DNA of 33,078 nt from positions 1 to 33,078 of the forward strand of contig UZAE01012721.1 of assembly GCA_900617975.1 (NCBI GenBank), written 5' to 3'. Made by a program: the position numbers and the translations under genes. This DNA is from Rodentolepis nana (taxonomy: Eukaryota; Platyhelminthes; Cestoda; Cyclophyllidea; Hymenolepididae). A model generated the notes under the pieces. It was not told the DNA's origin, did no database searches, and saw nothing but the letters and a program-made list of their open reading frames with translations. Within the stretch, counting starts at the first letter, position 1, and every line of letters begins with the position of its first letter. Positions 20,268-31,900 of this stretch are shown one piece after another.

Positions 20268-21073
20268 GTGACCAATTCTGATATTTGAAAAATGAAACAC
20301 TGGATTGGGGAGTCTTTAAAAGTCTGATTAGAAGGTGGCTGAAACATGCTTTAAAATGAACAGGAAGGTAACCTATTCAAAATGTGAGATCGAAACTTTT
20401 TCTCTATCAGGCTTTATTCATTGATACAATTAAGTTGAATGACTTAAGTGAATGGATGTGTAAATATGCGCATCTATTTCATTAATAATGATAGAATGAA
20501 ATTACTTCATTGATCTAAAGCTAAAATCAGCTGACAAAATCAGCGAACCGAATTTCTGAATTCATTGAAATGATACTTTAATTACAACTGATCATGAGCT
20601 TGCTCATTGTATGGTACAATTTGTATAGGTCACAGGAAATGACAAAATTGTGTAAATTATCTGTTCTTGAAATGTGCTAAAATAGTTAAGTTAACAGAAT
20701 CTCACATCACACGATTTTCGAGTGGGTGTAAAGCATAGTTTATTTGTTGGATGGTTTATACTTTACCTGTCAAATTTTGTAAATACCTTGCAAATGGCCT
20801 TCAAAGAAATTAGTAACTTATTAGTCAGGTAGTTTGCCATGATTGTGGTCTTTCCAAGTTAGTATACTCTGTCCTCCATAGTTGAGGAAGTAAGCATATA
20901 TTAAATGATAGTAATAAATCGATTGAAAAATTCTAATGCGGCAAATCAAGGTGCCCGATCGTTTTAACTTAGCAGTGCTCAGTAAGACATGCCCCTTTGT
21001 GCAACCTGTAATCATGATGCAAAAGTGAATTCGACGAAGCATATTCCTCCGGGAAGGTGACAAAATGGAATTA
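20268..21073. other. Noncoding spacer
   Basis: AT-rich, no supported gene or repeat. Confidence 0.4.
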
Positions 21074-21325
21074 TTATTTTGCTGAATTGACTATCGAGGA
21101 AACTTCTCTCAGCCTTTTCACAACCCCGTCCCAAGACGAAATTTTCGATGCAACTTCGATATTTAGAAAAAAAGGACTCTTCACGTGAGACTCTGTTGTG
21201 TCCATATGTGTATGTAAACCCAACTTGGCAATTTCGCTCCATCCGAGATGATATTTGTAGATTTCACGATGGATGAAATATTTTGCACAAGTAAAACAAG
21301 TTGAAATAAAATAATCGTTCAACAA
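21074..21325 (-). other. Unassigned protein-like reading frame
   Basis: This minus-strand frame reads IHREIYKYHLGWSEIAKLGL, HTHMDTTESHVKSPFFLNIE and WDGVVKRLREVSSIVNSAK, then TAA. It has no ATG start in frame. Codon pattern looks coding, but neither splice borders nor a family could be established. It might belong with the minus-strand frame at 19039-19177. Confidence 0.22.
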
Positions 21326-21500
21326 GCACGATTGTTAAGAATTTCTTTCAACTTTATTCATAAAGTCTTAATTGATTTTGACAGGAACTATCAGGGTGAA
21401 AATACTTTACTGGGAGATTACTAGCCTCACCTTTGTTCGCCAATTTAATTGCGCTTCAACAGATGGAGTTCTCCTAAATTAATTAATTAATTAACTGAAA

Positions 21501-21704
21501 TTATTTAGTTATATCAAATTGCAGGCGTTTTGATAATTATCAATAGCCTTTTAGTTGACTTCAGGCTTCACAGAGAGGAAGGAACATCAAAGTGAAAATT
21601 TTTTTGGGGGGGGGGGGGAGCAGAAGAGTGTTTCAAAAATTAAAAGAGACAGACAATAAGGTTAAAGAAAGGTGAGGTGAGTAGTATGGAGGTAGTCAAA
21701 TATT
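21501..21704 (-). mobile_element. SINE-like element, copy 8 (5' truncated)
   Basis: Tail at left (tatttagttatatcaaattg), then the gcttcacagag segment, a run of about 12 Gs, and the aaagagacagac segment, stopping at gtagtcaaatattc. The 5' half is missing. Another full copy begins directly after it in the same orientation. Confidence 0.82.
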
Positions 21705-22035
21705 CATTTATTTATATCAAATGCCAGCCGTCTTGATGGTCATCATTAGCCCTTTAGTTGACTTCAGACTTCACAGAGGGGAAGGAACATCAAATTGAAA
21801 AAAGTCGAGAGGGGGGGGGGGGGGGAAGGAAGAGAAGAGTGTCTCAAAGATGTAAGAGACAAACGTAAAGGTAGAAAAAAGGTGAGGTGAGTACTGTGAA
21901 AATATTCGAATATGGCATAGAGTGTGGTGATGGCAGTTTGAAGTGGGAAGTCAACTGCCAGTTAATAGACTTTTTGCCGTATGTGTATACGTTGCCCAGG
22001 GTGCACCACGCGGAGGTAAGTCTATCGCACACTCC
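21705..22035 (-). mobile_element. SINE-like element, copy 9 (full length)
   Basis: Runs from catttatttatatcaaatg to gtctatcgcacactcc. The palindrome has one change (ccacgcgg). The purine tract has a run of about 15 Gs near 21812. Confidence 0.87.
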
Positions 22036-24951
22036 ATTTCCACTAAAAATAGGTAGACTAGAATGATCAGTCTCGATTAGTGTTTTCGCTTAAGATGTCT
22101 AATTGCATAAATGGAGTAAATGTTTTGGGTTCTATTTAGCAGGAATTTTTTCCCGCTTCAAAAAGACGTCTATACAAATTCGTGGCTATGAAAAGTCGAT
22201 CAACATGCTTTAAGATTTCGGCTCAACAGGGCTGTCATTGCTAAATCAGTCAACGGAGGTGAATTCTGTCTCTGAAGGCTAAATAAAACCTCAATCCCGA
22301 GGTAATTCGAGTGAAAATATTGAAGTATTGTAAATTATTACGTTCTTCCACAACATTGAATGAATTATTGTTAATTGAAATGCCACACATTAGGTTGACA
22401 TTCTCAACGCGACATCGGACTCAAAGCGAACCTTTTGAATCTACCTTGTGGGAAAGGAAGGATTTTCATTCATCCAACAAAAGGGGAGGAATGTGTTGAA
22501 ATATCCCTTAACCTATAAAGAAAAACGCATCGACCAATCCTTTTCTAGAAGCGCGTTCTCTATCACTATCAACTGACCAATTAGCACTAGCGAAATAGCG
22601 GCGCCAATTACAATTAAAATCCATGGTGTTGTAAAGGATTTTGTAATGATGATAGACCAAGTAATTTTCAAAATCTTATTGACCTTTATATTTTAAACCA
22701 TTTTTACAAATTTTCTGCAGATTTTTTGCATGATTTTTGAAATAGTCAACGAAATCTTAACAATTTGAATTACTTTTACCTGAAATTTTTTTCTTTTAGT
22801 TGAACCCTAATGCCAAAAGAGTTGATTCTCCTGAGACGTCCCAATGAACTTATCAAAAACTTTGACACTATGACAATTTTGGGCTATTCAAGAAAATTAT
22901 TAAGCATTAGGCTTAGTCAATTACATTTCCACCTTGAGTTAATAAAGCCTGAGTCTTACTTGTAAAACAAATTAAAAAGATGTACGATAAATAGAAATAG
23001 CTAATATTCACGAATAGGAAAATTTGATTTAAACAAATTAATGATATTTAGCTAGGAAGACGGAATCTTTCATAATTCCCTTTATGATTCACTTTTCTGC
23101 TGAAGGAAAAATGAGATTTCCCTTCTTTAGTTGAATTGTAAGGGGGTGGGGGGATTTGGAAAGCAAAACTGTGCTTTTTAATTATTAATGTTTGTTCTAT
23201 GAGCTTTCTTTACCTGCGAAATTAGTTTTCAAGTTTCTAAATAAAAACGTCATAACCAATTAATAATTTAATTTAAAAAGCAAAAGAAGTAGATAGATGT
23301 AATATTAACTAGGCAAAAGAAACAATTTTATGGGAACATGAAAACTGATATTTGAAAATCAAAAGTATTTAATGCCAAAAAGAAAAATAAATCCATGCAA
23401 ATTTACGTTTCAAATTTTTTTTATACAACCATATATTGGCCTGTGGAATGAATAAGTTCCACCTTTTTTACCGATAACCTTGTGGCATTCAGAGAAAAGT
23501 ATTTGTTTTACTGTCCACTACGCCTGGCAACGAAGGAGAAGTAACTTTTCCCGAATTCTATTTGAGGATCTTTTGCCAAGACTCTAAAGGTGAGAATATT
23601 TCTGATCTTTTAGGCAATATTGTGTGCATTTGTTTAGTTATTAAGTCCACATTTTAAATTTAGACTCTTGTCATGTGAAGTGCCTAAGATACATATATAA
23701 GACCAAAATCTCTGTAATTTGGTTCAGTGTGCGTTTGGGGAGCATGAAATAATCTATTAATGTCAGTAGTATTAATAAGAGATGAAATGTGGGACAAATT
23801 TTTTTTGCGAATCGTTGGAGAAAAGCAACATTTGCACAAAACTCTCCAAAGTATTAAATGAAAATTAAAACAAAATTATGTTGAAGGATTTACTAATGTC
23901 ATTTTTTCTTTGAGAAGTAAAAAAGTGATGGCCAATGAACTATCTGTGACCTTTTCAGTCGAAGATCATTCATTCTGTCAAAACATAAGTGTCATTTGTT
24001 GATAGCCTGTAAAAATAAGGTGAAAAGCTCACAAAAATGAATTGATTTATAACTCAGGAAAAGAAATTAAATTAATGTCGTTAATAATTGTTGAGAAGTG
24101 ATCGGAGAAATTGTGCAGAGTTCTTGGAGGGGGGGGGATTCACAAATGTTAATTAGGTTTCTGTTGGCAAGCCCTTTGGTACTGGGAGCTGTCAATCTAA
24201 CCATCACGCTCGCTCTCAAGCATGTAACCCCATCGAGTGTAATGACCGTTCGTCGCATTTTTCATTGTTTTAATGTTAATTAATTCATAATTCCTTGTTG
24301 TGTACGGCATATACAATGTTTTCTCCGTAAAATATAGGTATTTAATTAGACGGCGACACAAGCAAATGAAGTAACATATTTTTGGCATCTTGAAATTGGC
24401 TTTGCTTGCATCATAAGAGGCAAAATTTTGTTAAAATAGTCGTATTATTAATGAGAGTATAATATTAATGAATATTGAACTTAAAATGCCAATATTTATT
24501 GCAGCTAGAGACCTATGTTTTAGACCCAAGGAAGCAACGTGATTTTTTCGTTCTCATTTCCCTAACAATAATTGCTTCCAATCACTAGAGGGGGTGGGGG
24601 TGGGGGGAAAGGGTTGAAATTCAAAGGATGAAATGTCATTCTCCAAAGTCGCAGAAATAAAGTGAAGGTTTGCTTAATATTCCATTTCATAGAGCAATTT
24701 CGATGTGGCTTGGCCAACATTGACCGCTTCACTCTAGTCACGATCTCCCGTCAAACGCACCAAACGTTCTCAAACAAATATGCTTTATGTCTACAAGAAG
24801 CTGTTTAAAGTAAGTCTATAAATCACCTTTTGTGAATGGCAGGGGCATCAGAGTCGTAAATACCGAAAGAGTTAAGAATTCTATTAGGCATTTGTTTAAA
24901 AATGTAGTGCTATTATTGTAGGAGAAACAGAGCCAACAAAATATTCATATC
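22036..24951. other. Long noncoding stretch
   Basis: About 2.9 kb of AT-rich DNA with several G-runs (near 23143, 24128 and 24591). No exon, RNA gene or family repeat recognised. The short open frames here (22311-22499, 24067-24388) have no protein-like features. Confidence 0.4.
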
Positions 24952-25267
24952 GATATATATCAAATGGCAGGCTTTGAGATAGTCATGATTAGCCCTTTAG
25001 ATGACTTCGGGCTTCACAGGGTGGTGGAGGGGGAACAGGTAAAGCCATAAAAATTGGGAAAGAGGAGAAGAAGAGTGATTCCCAAATGTAACAGGTAAGC
25101 AGACATAAGGGTAGTGAAAAAGCTAAGGTGGGTACTGTGGAATTTTACATACAGTGGGATCATGGTAGTTTGAAGTGAGAAGTCAACTGCTGGTTCATAA
25201 ATTTTTTGCCTTATGAGTATCTGTTCTCCAGGGTGCACCACGTGGAGGTAAGTCTATCGCGTACTCC
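24952..25267 (-). mobile_element. SINE-like element, copy 10
   Basis: Reverse orientation, tail tatatatcaaatggcaggct at left and ggtgcaccacgtggaggtaa plus cgcgtactcca at right. It carries a small extra insertion near 25040 (ggtaaagccataaaaattgg). Confidence 0.83.
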
Positions 25268-25690
25268 ACAGTGATATCATTTTATTAGTTTTATTGGAAT
25301 GAAATAGAACGTGAGAAAGAGAAATGATGCATACAGAATATCATACCTGACGTTAACCTTGCAGGGTTAAAAGTTTAAACGGATTTATCGGAGTAAGCGC
25401 TATAGCAATGAGAAGAATCAACTTAATTAACATATTTTATTTCGCAAATTGGAAGATTTCTTACCCCAATTCCCAAGCCAATTGAGAAAGAGATTTTGCG
25501 ATTTTAAATTTTGTCGTTGAATATTAGAATATCCCTTCTTGGCATGGGAGCCAGTAAAATGTCATCTTTCCACTGTCCTCTTGGGAAGCTCTATTGGCAT
25601 TTCTTACTGCTAAGTGAAATGTTTACAGCATTGATTCACTGAGTACACATTGCTAACAACTATGCAGGACAAGATGGCTCGAAGTGCACA
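25268..25690. other. Noncoding spacer
   Basis: No gene or repeat recognised. Confidence 0.4.
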
Positions 25691-26238
25691 GAGTCCAAAG
25701 GTCACCTCTCGAGTCATATTGACTTGATTTCTCCTAACTGCAAAAGTCCTCAGACGTGTGTCTTACGCTGCACACAACGATAATTAGATGTCATGTCTTC
25801 CAACACATTTGTCCAAGAGACACCTACGTTGAGCGCAGATTTCTACATGGAATTCGCAGTCACTGTAGTAGTTAGTGCGTGGACCGCCACATGAGGTAGT
25901 CGATGACAGTTCATGTGTACACTGACAGCAGGATACGACCACCCCTGTCACATTTCAAGCAAGAGCCATACATGTTTGTAAGCCCATTTTATGACCACAA
26001 CAGTGCCCAATGTTCGCCTGGTCACCCAACTCCCGCCCTCCCCCCCCCGTATTTCCACATCATCACCTCGTGGAGTATGATGTCGAGAAAGACACCACTA
26101 ATCGACAGTGCCAGTACATCAAAGCCATCCAGTTACTGGACAGAATGCAAGCATATGGAGAGTGTGAAATTTAGGCAGCTTCCGGCTCCTTGGGCGTGGA
26201 CAGGATCGGGATCGGAATGAGACCTTGTCGGTCGCTTA
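25691..26238 (+). repeat. ~550-bp dispersed repeat, copy A (inverted relative to 29734-30412)
   Basis: The whole block recurs on the opposite strand at 29734-30412 with few changes. It holds decayed open frames. One starts at ATG 25793 and reads SSNTFVQETPTLSADFYMEF before a stop. Another reads HHLVEYDVEKDTTNRQCQY and IKAIQLLDRMQAYGECE, ending in TAG, after a C-run. These could be traces of an element-encoded protein or a captured exon. I cannot name the family. Confidence 0.8.
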
Positions 26239-26965
26239 TGGTTATTATCTTGGTTCATCCCCTTAACAATAGTGCAATTACTACGTCTGTCAAATTTCTC
26301 CTATGTCTATTGCCTCTTTCAGTGGCCAATCGCTTTCTCTTGCCCTAGCTCATCCAATTATCTCGTATATTTTGTATGCCCAGGAATTCAAATTAATGTC
26401 TCAGTTTTTTTCTCTTTTAATCACTTTGATGCACACAATTTTTTAATTCAACTTCCATTTTTCGTTTTATGCTTCACTCATTAACCACGTCACCAGTTTG
26501 ATAGAAATTGATGAGCTTAATTTTTATGTCAAAATTTTTAAAATATCGCTAGAATTTTTTCCCCTTATTTACATTATATCAGGTAATGGACTAAAAAGGT
26601 ATTTTATCCATTTATCTTTGAATGGCAGTGCAACAAATGAAAGAAAAAAATAGAGGTTATCTAAAGACCACATTTTATAAATGAATGGGCTAATTGCCCT
26701 AACCATAATTGGCAAATAATTTATGAGAAAGCTCTATTTGACTGGAAATTTTTGTGAAATCTTGTTGTGACCTAAGTGTAAATCTTTCAACCAATGATTA
26801 GCTCTTCAAACAGCAACAGTAGACAGTGTTTTCAATTCCTATTTGTTCATTTTACTGCACGCATGGTCACACACGCACGCACGAATGAGACATTGGTGGG
26901 GGTGGAGGGGGGGATATAGAATATATCGAAGCGGTGATCGCTTACATTTTGTTTGTGTGGAAGTC
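26239..26965. other. Upstream region of alkaline phosphatase 2
   Basis: Noncoding; should hold the promoter. A CACACGCACGCACG microsatellite lies near 26869 and a G-rich run near 26896. No TATA box as clear as that of gene 1. Confidence 0.45.
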
Positions 26966-29900
26966 ATGTCAAGGGAGCTGTGTTCCGTCGCGTTAGTTGC
27001 AGTTTTTATTCTCTTGACTTTGCGGTTCCATTTGGTATGCTCTCAGAAAGATAAGATACCCGCCAACCCTGAGGAAATCAAGCCATCCTTCTGGGAAACA
27101 CTCGCAAGGGAAAGACTCAATAAATCGATTGGCCTATTGGGCTCGCCCAAAAAACCAGTCAAAAATGTGATTCTTTTTCTGGGTGACGGCATGGGAATTC
27201 CCACTGTTGCCGCAAGCAGATTTTACAAAACTGAGGTGGAAGAAAAACTGGGTTCAACGACTCCAGAGCTGGCGTTTGAAGCTTGGCCTTTCCATACTCT
27301 TGTCCGTACCTACGATCTCAACTCTGTAGTCACTGATTCCGCTAGTTCTGCTACAGCATATCTAGGAGGTGAGTTTGCTGTATTTTTTGATCACATTAAA
27401 TGTGGGGTATTCTTAGGCTTTCCAAGGATGGGCAATTAACATTTGAGTCCATTACTCAATTTTTTTCGGGATTGCAAATAATATGATATGAAGGCTATAA
27501 TAGTTAGTGTTATTGTGATCAACCGAGAATATATGGTAGCCATTTCAGTTGCATGTAATGTATTGAGGAAAGTGCTGATAAGGTAGGGAATTGTCAGAGG
27601 GAACTATAAAATCTTGGAGGTTTGGCAGTATGGATGTTGATTGAAGGATTACTTTTGCGTAGGCTCTAGTGACATTCTGCGTATGATCAATTTTTTCTAA
27701 CCCATCTTACGCGGATGCTATTTATGGAAATACGTGGGTCATAGAGACGTGTGTCAATGGTTAAATTTAGAGGACGTAAGTCGTGGTTATTTGGAAATTT
27801 TAAACATCAGAATCCAAAAGGGCAATGTATATCTAGCACGATTGCAAATCGCTTGTTTTTCTCCTTACAAGAGTATTCATAGGGCAGAGTAATTAATCAC
27901 TGTTCCACTAACGAAGCAGATTAGATTGCTCTAACTCTCAACTTTATCGACCCCCTGTTCACCGCACCTCCCCTTACCCTCCCCTCCCCTCCCCCNCCCC
28001 CCCCCCCCCCCCCCCCCCCCCCCCACCACGCTCTTATTAATTTGAGATACCACCTCGGGGCGCCTTCTCAGTGTGAAATTGATAAAGGTGACAAGCGGTA
28101 AGCATATTTCAAAAGTCAATATACTTGGGTAGTGGGGTGTAGGACAGACATACCTCCACGTGATGCACCATGGGCAACGTGTACTCACGGCAAAAAAGTC
28201 TATTAACTGCCAGTTGACTTCTCACTTCAAACTACCATGACCCCACTGTACGGTAGTTGACTTCTGACTTCAAAGACAAAAAAGTCTATTGATCGGCAGT
28301 TGACTTCTGACTTGCAAAAAGTCTATTGATCGGCAGTTGACTTCTGACTTCAAACTACCATCACCCCACTCTATATCATATTCGACTATTTTTACAGTAC
28401 TCACCTCACCTTTGTATATATTCCACAACTTCCACAGTACTCACCTCGCCTTTTTCTACCTATGTGTCTGTCTCTAACATGCGTAAATCACTCTTCTGTC
28501 CTCTCCCCCTCTCGACTTTTATTCACTTTGAGTCCCTCCTCTCCGTGAAGCCTGAAGTCAGCTAATGGGCTAATGATACCTATCGCAATGCCTACCATTT
28601 GAAATAAATAAATAAATAAATATTTGGTTAGTGGTATGGGAGATTCACATAAGCGTAATTTAATTCTTTCGTTTCAGGAACGAAAACAACGACGGGAATG
28701 ATTGGCTTGACCGGAGACGTGAAACCAAATGAATGCCGAGAATATAAGGATGAGGAGAAGGTGGACTCTGTTCTGAAAGCTGCCGCTCGGGCTAATAAGG
28801 CTACTGGAATCGTGACCTCCACTCGAATCACACACGCATCACCAGCTGGTGCTTATGGCCATGTTGCGTCTAGGTACTGGGAGAGTGATGCGTAAGTTCC
28901 AAGTGCATTCTTGACCAAACAAGAGAAATTGCACTATTTTAATATAAGGCTTTGAATAGGAATAGAAACTAAGGATTGGAAAATCAAACGAGACTTAGTC
29001 CATTTGAATTTTATTGTAAAATGACAAAGATTAGTGTACATTTGTTGGAACTGATATCAAACAAATACTAGGCTCTGACGTACTGAATTCGTTAAACTCA
29101 AAACGGATCAATTCTATTCTTGCCTGCCAGTCGACTAAAGCGATCGAAAGTACTCGGTTTGACCTGGGTTGGGGGAGAGAATATAACTTTATTTTTTTCA
29201 AGATAATGAGACAGTGATTGCCTCTTCACCTTTTCTGCCCATCTGACTACAGGAAAGTAGATTTACCCTCAGATCCAACTGATTGGCAGGCTTTTGTGCT
29301 TTAAGTGGTAGAGAAAAGTCAGGTTATTTACTTACCCTTTTGCAGATCGTTCAATATGCACATTCAAATAAAGCTCTGTTTCGATTTTCCATTCTCTTAA
29401 GGATCTTGACGTCAAATACTTAATAAACCAATCAAATCATTGCTCAGGGAGTGTTAACGACTCGAGGGAATTGGGCTCAGGTGGATAATTTCAATTAGAT
29501 GCTTACCCTAGAGGGTGGTGCTTCCGAATTACATTAATGGATTCTTTTTATTATTAATGCAATATAATTTCGATTTGTTTTACGAATTGATTAGACTTTA
29601 GAGAGCTTTTTTTATGAAGGAAGTTTTGACCAAAAATTTTTTTTACGAAAATGAGTTTTATAGATGGCCAGGTTAATTTGAGAGGGCCTAAATTCGAAAT
29701 AATTGACGATGTAATTACACTTTTGTTAAGCTATTAGCGTCTGGCAAGATCTCATTCCGATCCCGATCCTGTCCACACCTAGGAGCCGGAAGCTGCCTAA
29801 ATTTCACACTCTCCATATGCTTGCATTCTGTCCAGTAACTGGATGGCTTTGATGTACTGGCACTGTCGATTAGTGGTGTCTTTCTCGACATCATACTCCA

Positions 29901-31840
29901 CGAGGTGATGATGTGGAAATACGGGGGGGGGAGGGCGGGAGTTGGGTGACCAGGCGAACATTGGGCACTGTTGTGGTCATAAAATGGGCTTACAAACATG
30001 TATGGCTCTTGCTTGAAATGTGACAGGGGTGGTGGAATCCTGCTGTCAGTGTACACATGAACTGTCATCGATTACCTCATTTGGCGGTCTACGCACTAAC
30101 TACTACAGTGACTGCGAATTCCATGTAGAAATCTGCGCTCAACATAAGTGCCTCTTGGACAAATGTGTTGGAANTGTCAGTGTACACATGAACTGTCATC
30201 GACTACCTCATGTGGCGGTCTACGCACTAACTACTACAGTGACTGCGAATTCCATGTAGAAATCTGCGCTCAACATAAGTGCCTCTTGGACAAATGTGTT
30301 GGAAGATATGACATCTAATTATCGTTGTGTGTAGAGTAAGACACACGTCCGAAGACTTTTGCAGTTAGGAGAAATCGAGTCAGTATGACGCGAAGAGTGC
30401 CCGATGGACTCTAAGCAATTAAACCCAACTTTTATTCATGAAGCTGTGCTTATGATCTTTGCCTAAATTCATTCTCATTGGAAAAGAATCGGATGGATTG
30501 GCCTTCAATGAGGTACTTTTCTTTACTCAGAAGTCTCTTCGCCTTTGCGTGACCACGATTTTCGTGAACCATTTCTGTGAGAAGTTCATCTCTGAGATAG
30601 AAGTTTGTGTGTGTGGGTGCGTGCGTCCGTCCGTGCGTGTGGTCGAAAGGGTGAAATTCATGAAGGCCGAAGCATTCAATTCACTATGTCGATAAAGACG
30701 GAATCTCAATGTCAATGTTCTCTCTCTGTACTCTTTTCAGCAGTAAGTTTCGGAGGCATTCAGATCAGACGGTACATATTATGTTGCCTGATTCTAGCTT
30801 CTGGAACAGCTTAGTCTCATTTGCTGTAAAAAAAGTTGTTTACTTTAGGTGCCTAATTTTTTATCTTTACTACAGAGTAAAATTTTCTTTAATTTATTGT
30901 CACCTGTTTCAATAATCTATATGATTTTACCTTTGTTGCTAGATAATTTTTCCACGGAATCGTTTTTATTTGCAATACAACCAGCTGTAGTCATTATTGA
31001 GTACTTTATTTAATATATAATTGAGATCGCATTTTTGGTAACTATTTTCTAATAGGTTAATAAAAGCTAACTGTGGTTCTAATGCTGAAGCGCCAAAGGA
31101 TCTTGCTCGCCAGTTAATTGAAGACAATCCAAATATCAATGTAATACTTGGTGGTGGCTCTCAGAACTTCTATCCCCAAGAGGCAAATGGTACTCGCATT
31201 GATGGAAGGAACCTACCCGAGGAATGGTTGAAGTCTAGGAGAAATTGCAACCACCGAGCGCTTTTTGTTAATGATTCTAGAAAATTCCTGAAAACGAACT
31301 TCAGCGAAGTTGACTATCTTCTTGGTATGATTTTCGCCTTAAGATGTCTCCATTGGAAGGAATTTTTACCGGGGTTTGTTTCAATTAGGCCTTTTAGCTC
31401 CCTCCCACATGCCCTATGAAGCCGATAGAGCGAAGGATGAAGCTTCTCTTACTGATATGACAACCGTTGCCATCGAAATACTCTCCCGTCAGCCAAATGG
31501 CTTCTTCCTTTTCGTTGAAGGAGGTCGTATTGATCACGCTCATCACGATAACCTTGGAAAGTAAGTTCTCTCATTTTCACTTCCCATTCCAACGTAAAGT
31601 GGGCGGTAATGCAATAGGAGATGCTAATAATGTAAATTGGGTGGTCAATTTTTTATTTAAAGGAGGGCGCTAATTGACACATTGGCGTTTGAAAAGGCTA
31701 TTAGGGAGGCAACAAAATTGGTCAACTTGGAGGAGACACTGTTGCTTGTCACGGCCGATCACTCCCACTCATTTCAACTCGTCGGTCAACCGAGTCGGTT
31801 AAAGAGTCTGCTGGATCTGGATGAGGAATATGAGGCAAAT
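26966..31840 (+). CDS. ALP: Alkaline phosphatase 2, exons 1-5 (3' end beyond window)
   Basis: Exons: 26966-27368, 28678-28891, 31056-31324, 31389-31560, 31663-31840. They encode 412 residues. Exons 2-5 have exactly the lengths and phases of gene 1, so the two arose by tandem duplication. Signal peptide: residues 1 to about 26 (ending LVCSQ). Active-site features are intact: Asp74 in FLGDGMG, nucleophile Ser125 in TDSASSATAYLGG, His187/Ser189 in THASPAG, Arg200, Glu339/Asp344/His348 in FVEGGRIDHAHH, Asp385/His386 in TADHSH. The last exon, with the THGGED histidine and any GPI signal, is not found up to 33078, so intron 5 exceeds 1.2 kb. The start is the ATG at 26966 directly before the signal peptide; in-frame codons upstream are low-complexity. 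All five visible donors are GT. The introns hold a SINE in intron 1, an inverted repeat in intron 2, and a SINE plus a minisatellite-bearing element in intron 5. Confidence 0.94.
27977..28024 (+). repeat. Poly-C tract with a single N (alkaline phosphatase 2 intron 1)
   Basis: More than 40 Cs interrupted by N at 27996, with C-rich flanks. Likely a sequencing stop. It lies about 110 bp before the SINE copy at 28134. Confidence 0.9.
28134..28622 (+). mobile_element. SINE-like element, copy 11, with internal repeats
   Basis: Sense orientation within intron 1 of alkaline phosphatase 2, from ggggtgtaggacagacatac to a tail of about five taaa units. The module aaaagtctattgatcggc plus agttgacttctgactt is present about three times (28190-28345), and the cttccacagtactcacct module twice, making this copy longer than the ~300-bp norm. 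Confidence 0.86.
29734..30412 (-). repeat. ~550-bp dispersed repeat, copy B, with internal 130-bp duplication
   Basis: Reverse-strand counterpart of 25691-26238, located in intron 2 of alkaline phosphatase 2. It contains two nearly identical 130-bp blocks, 30044-30173 and 30175-30304, separated by the N at 30174, which accounts for its greater length. Confidence 0.82.
30603..30645 (+). repeat. GT/GC-rich microsatellite-like stretch
   Basis: An imperfect run of tgtgtgtg, gtgcgtgcgtccgtccgtgc in intron 2 of alkaline phosphatase 2. Confidence 0.7.
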
Positions 31841-31900
31841 GTGAGTTACCTCGTATTTAATGTAATTATCCATTAATATTATTATTATATCATAATAATT

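Noticed and set aside
25903..26220. 105-codon frame (HVYTDSRIRPPLSHFKQ) and its copy at 29715-30068
   Set aside because: It lies within the dispersed 550-bp repeat, opens only through the C-run, and has divergent ends in the two copies, so repeat sequence is the better explanation.
26843..26965. Upstream extension of alkaline phosphatase 2 before the ATG at 26966
   Set aside because: The extra 41 codons lack a proper ATG at their start, are low-complexity, and would bury the signal peptide.
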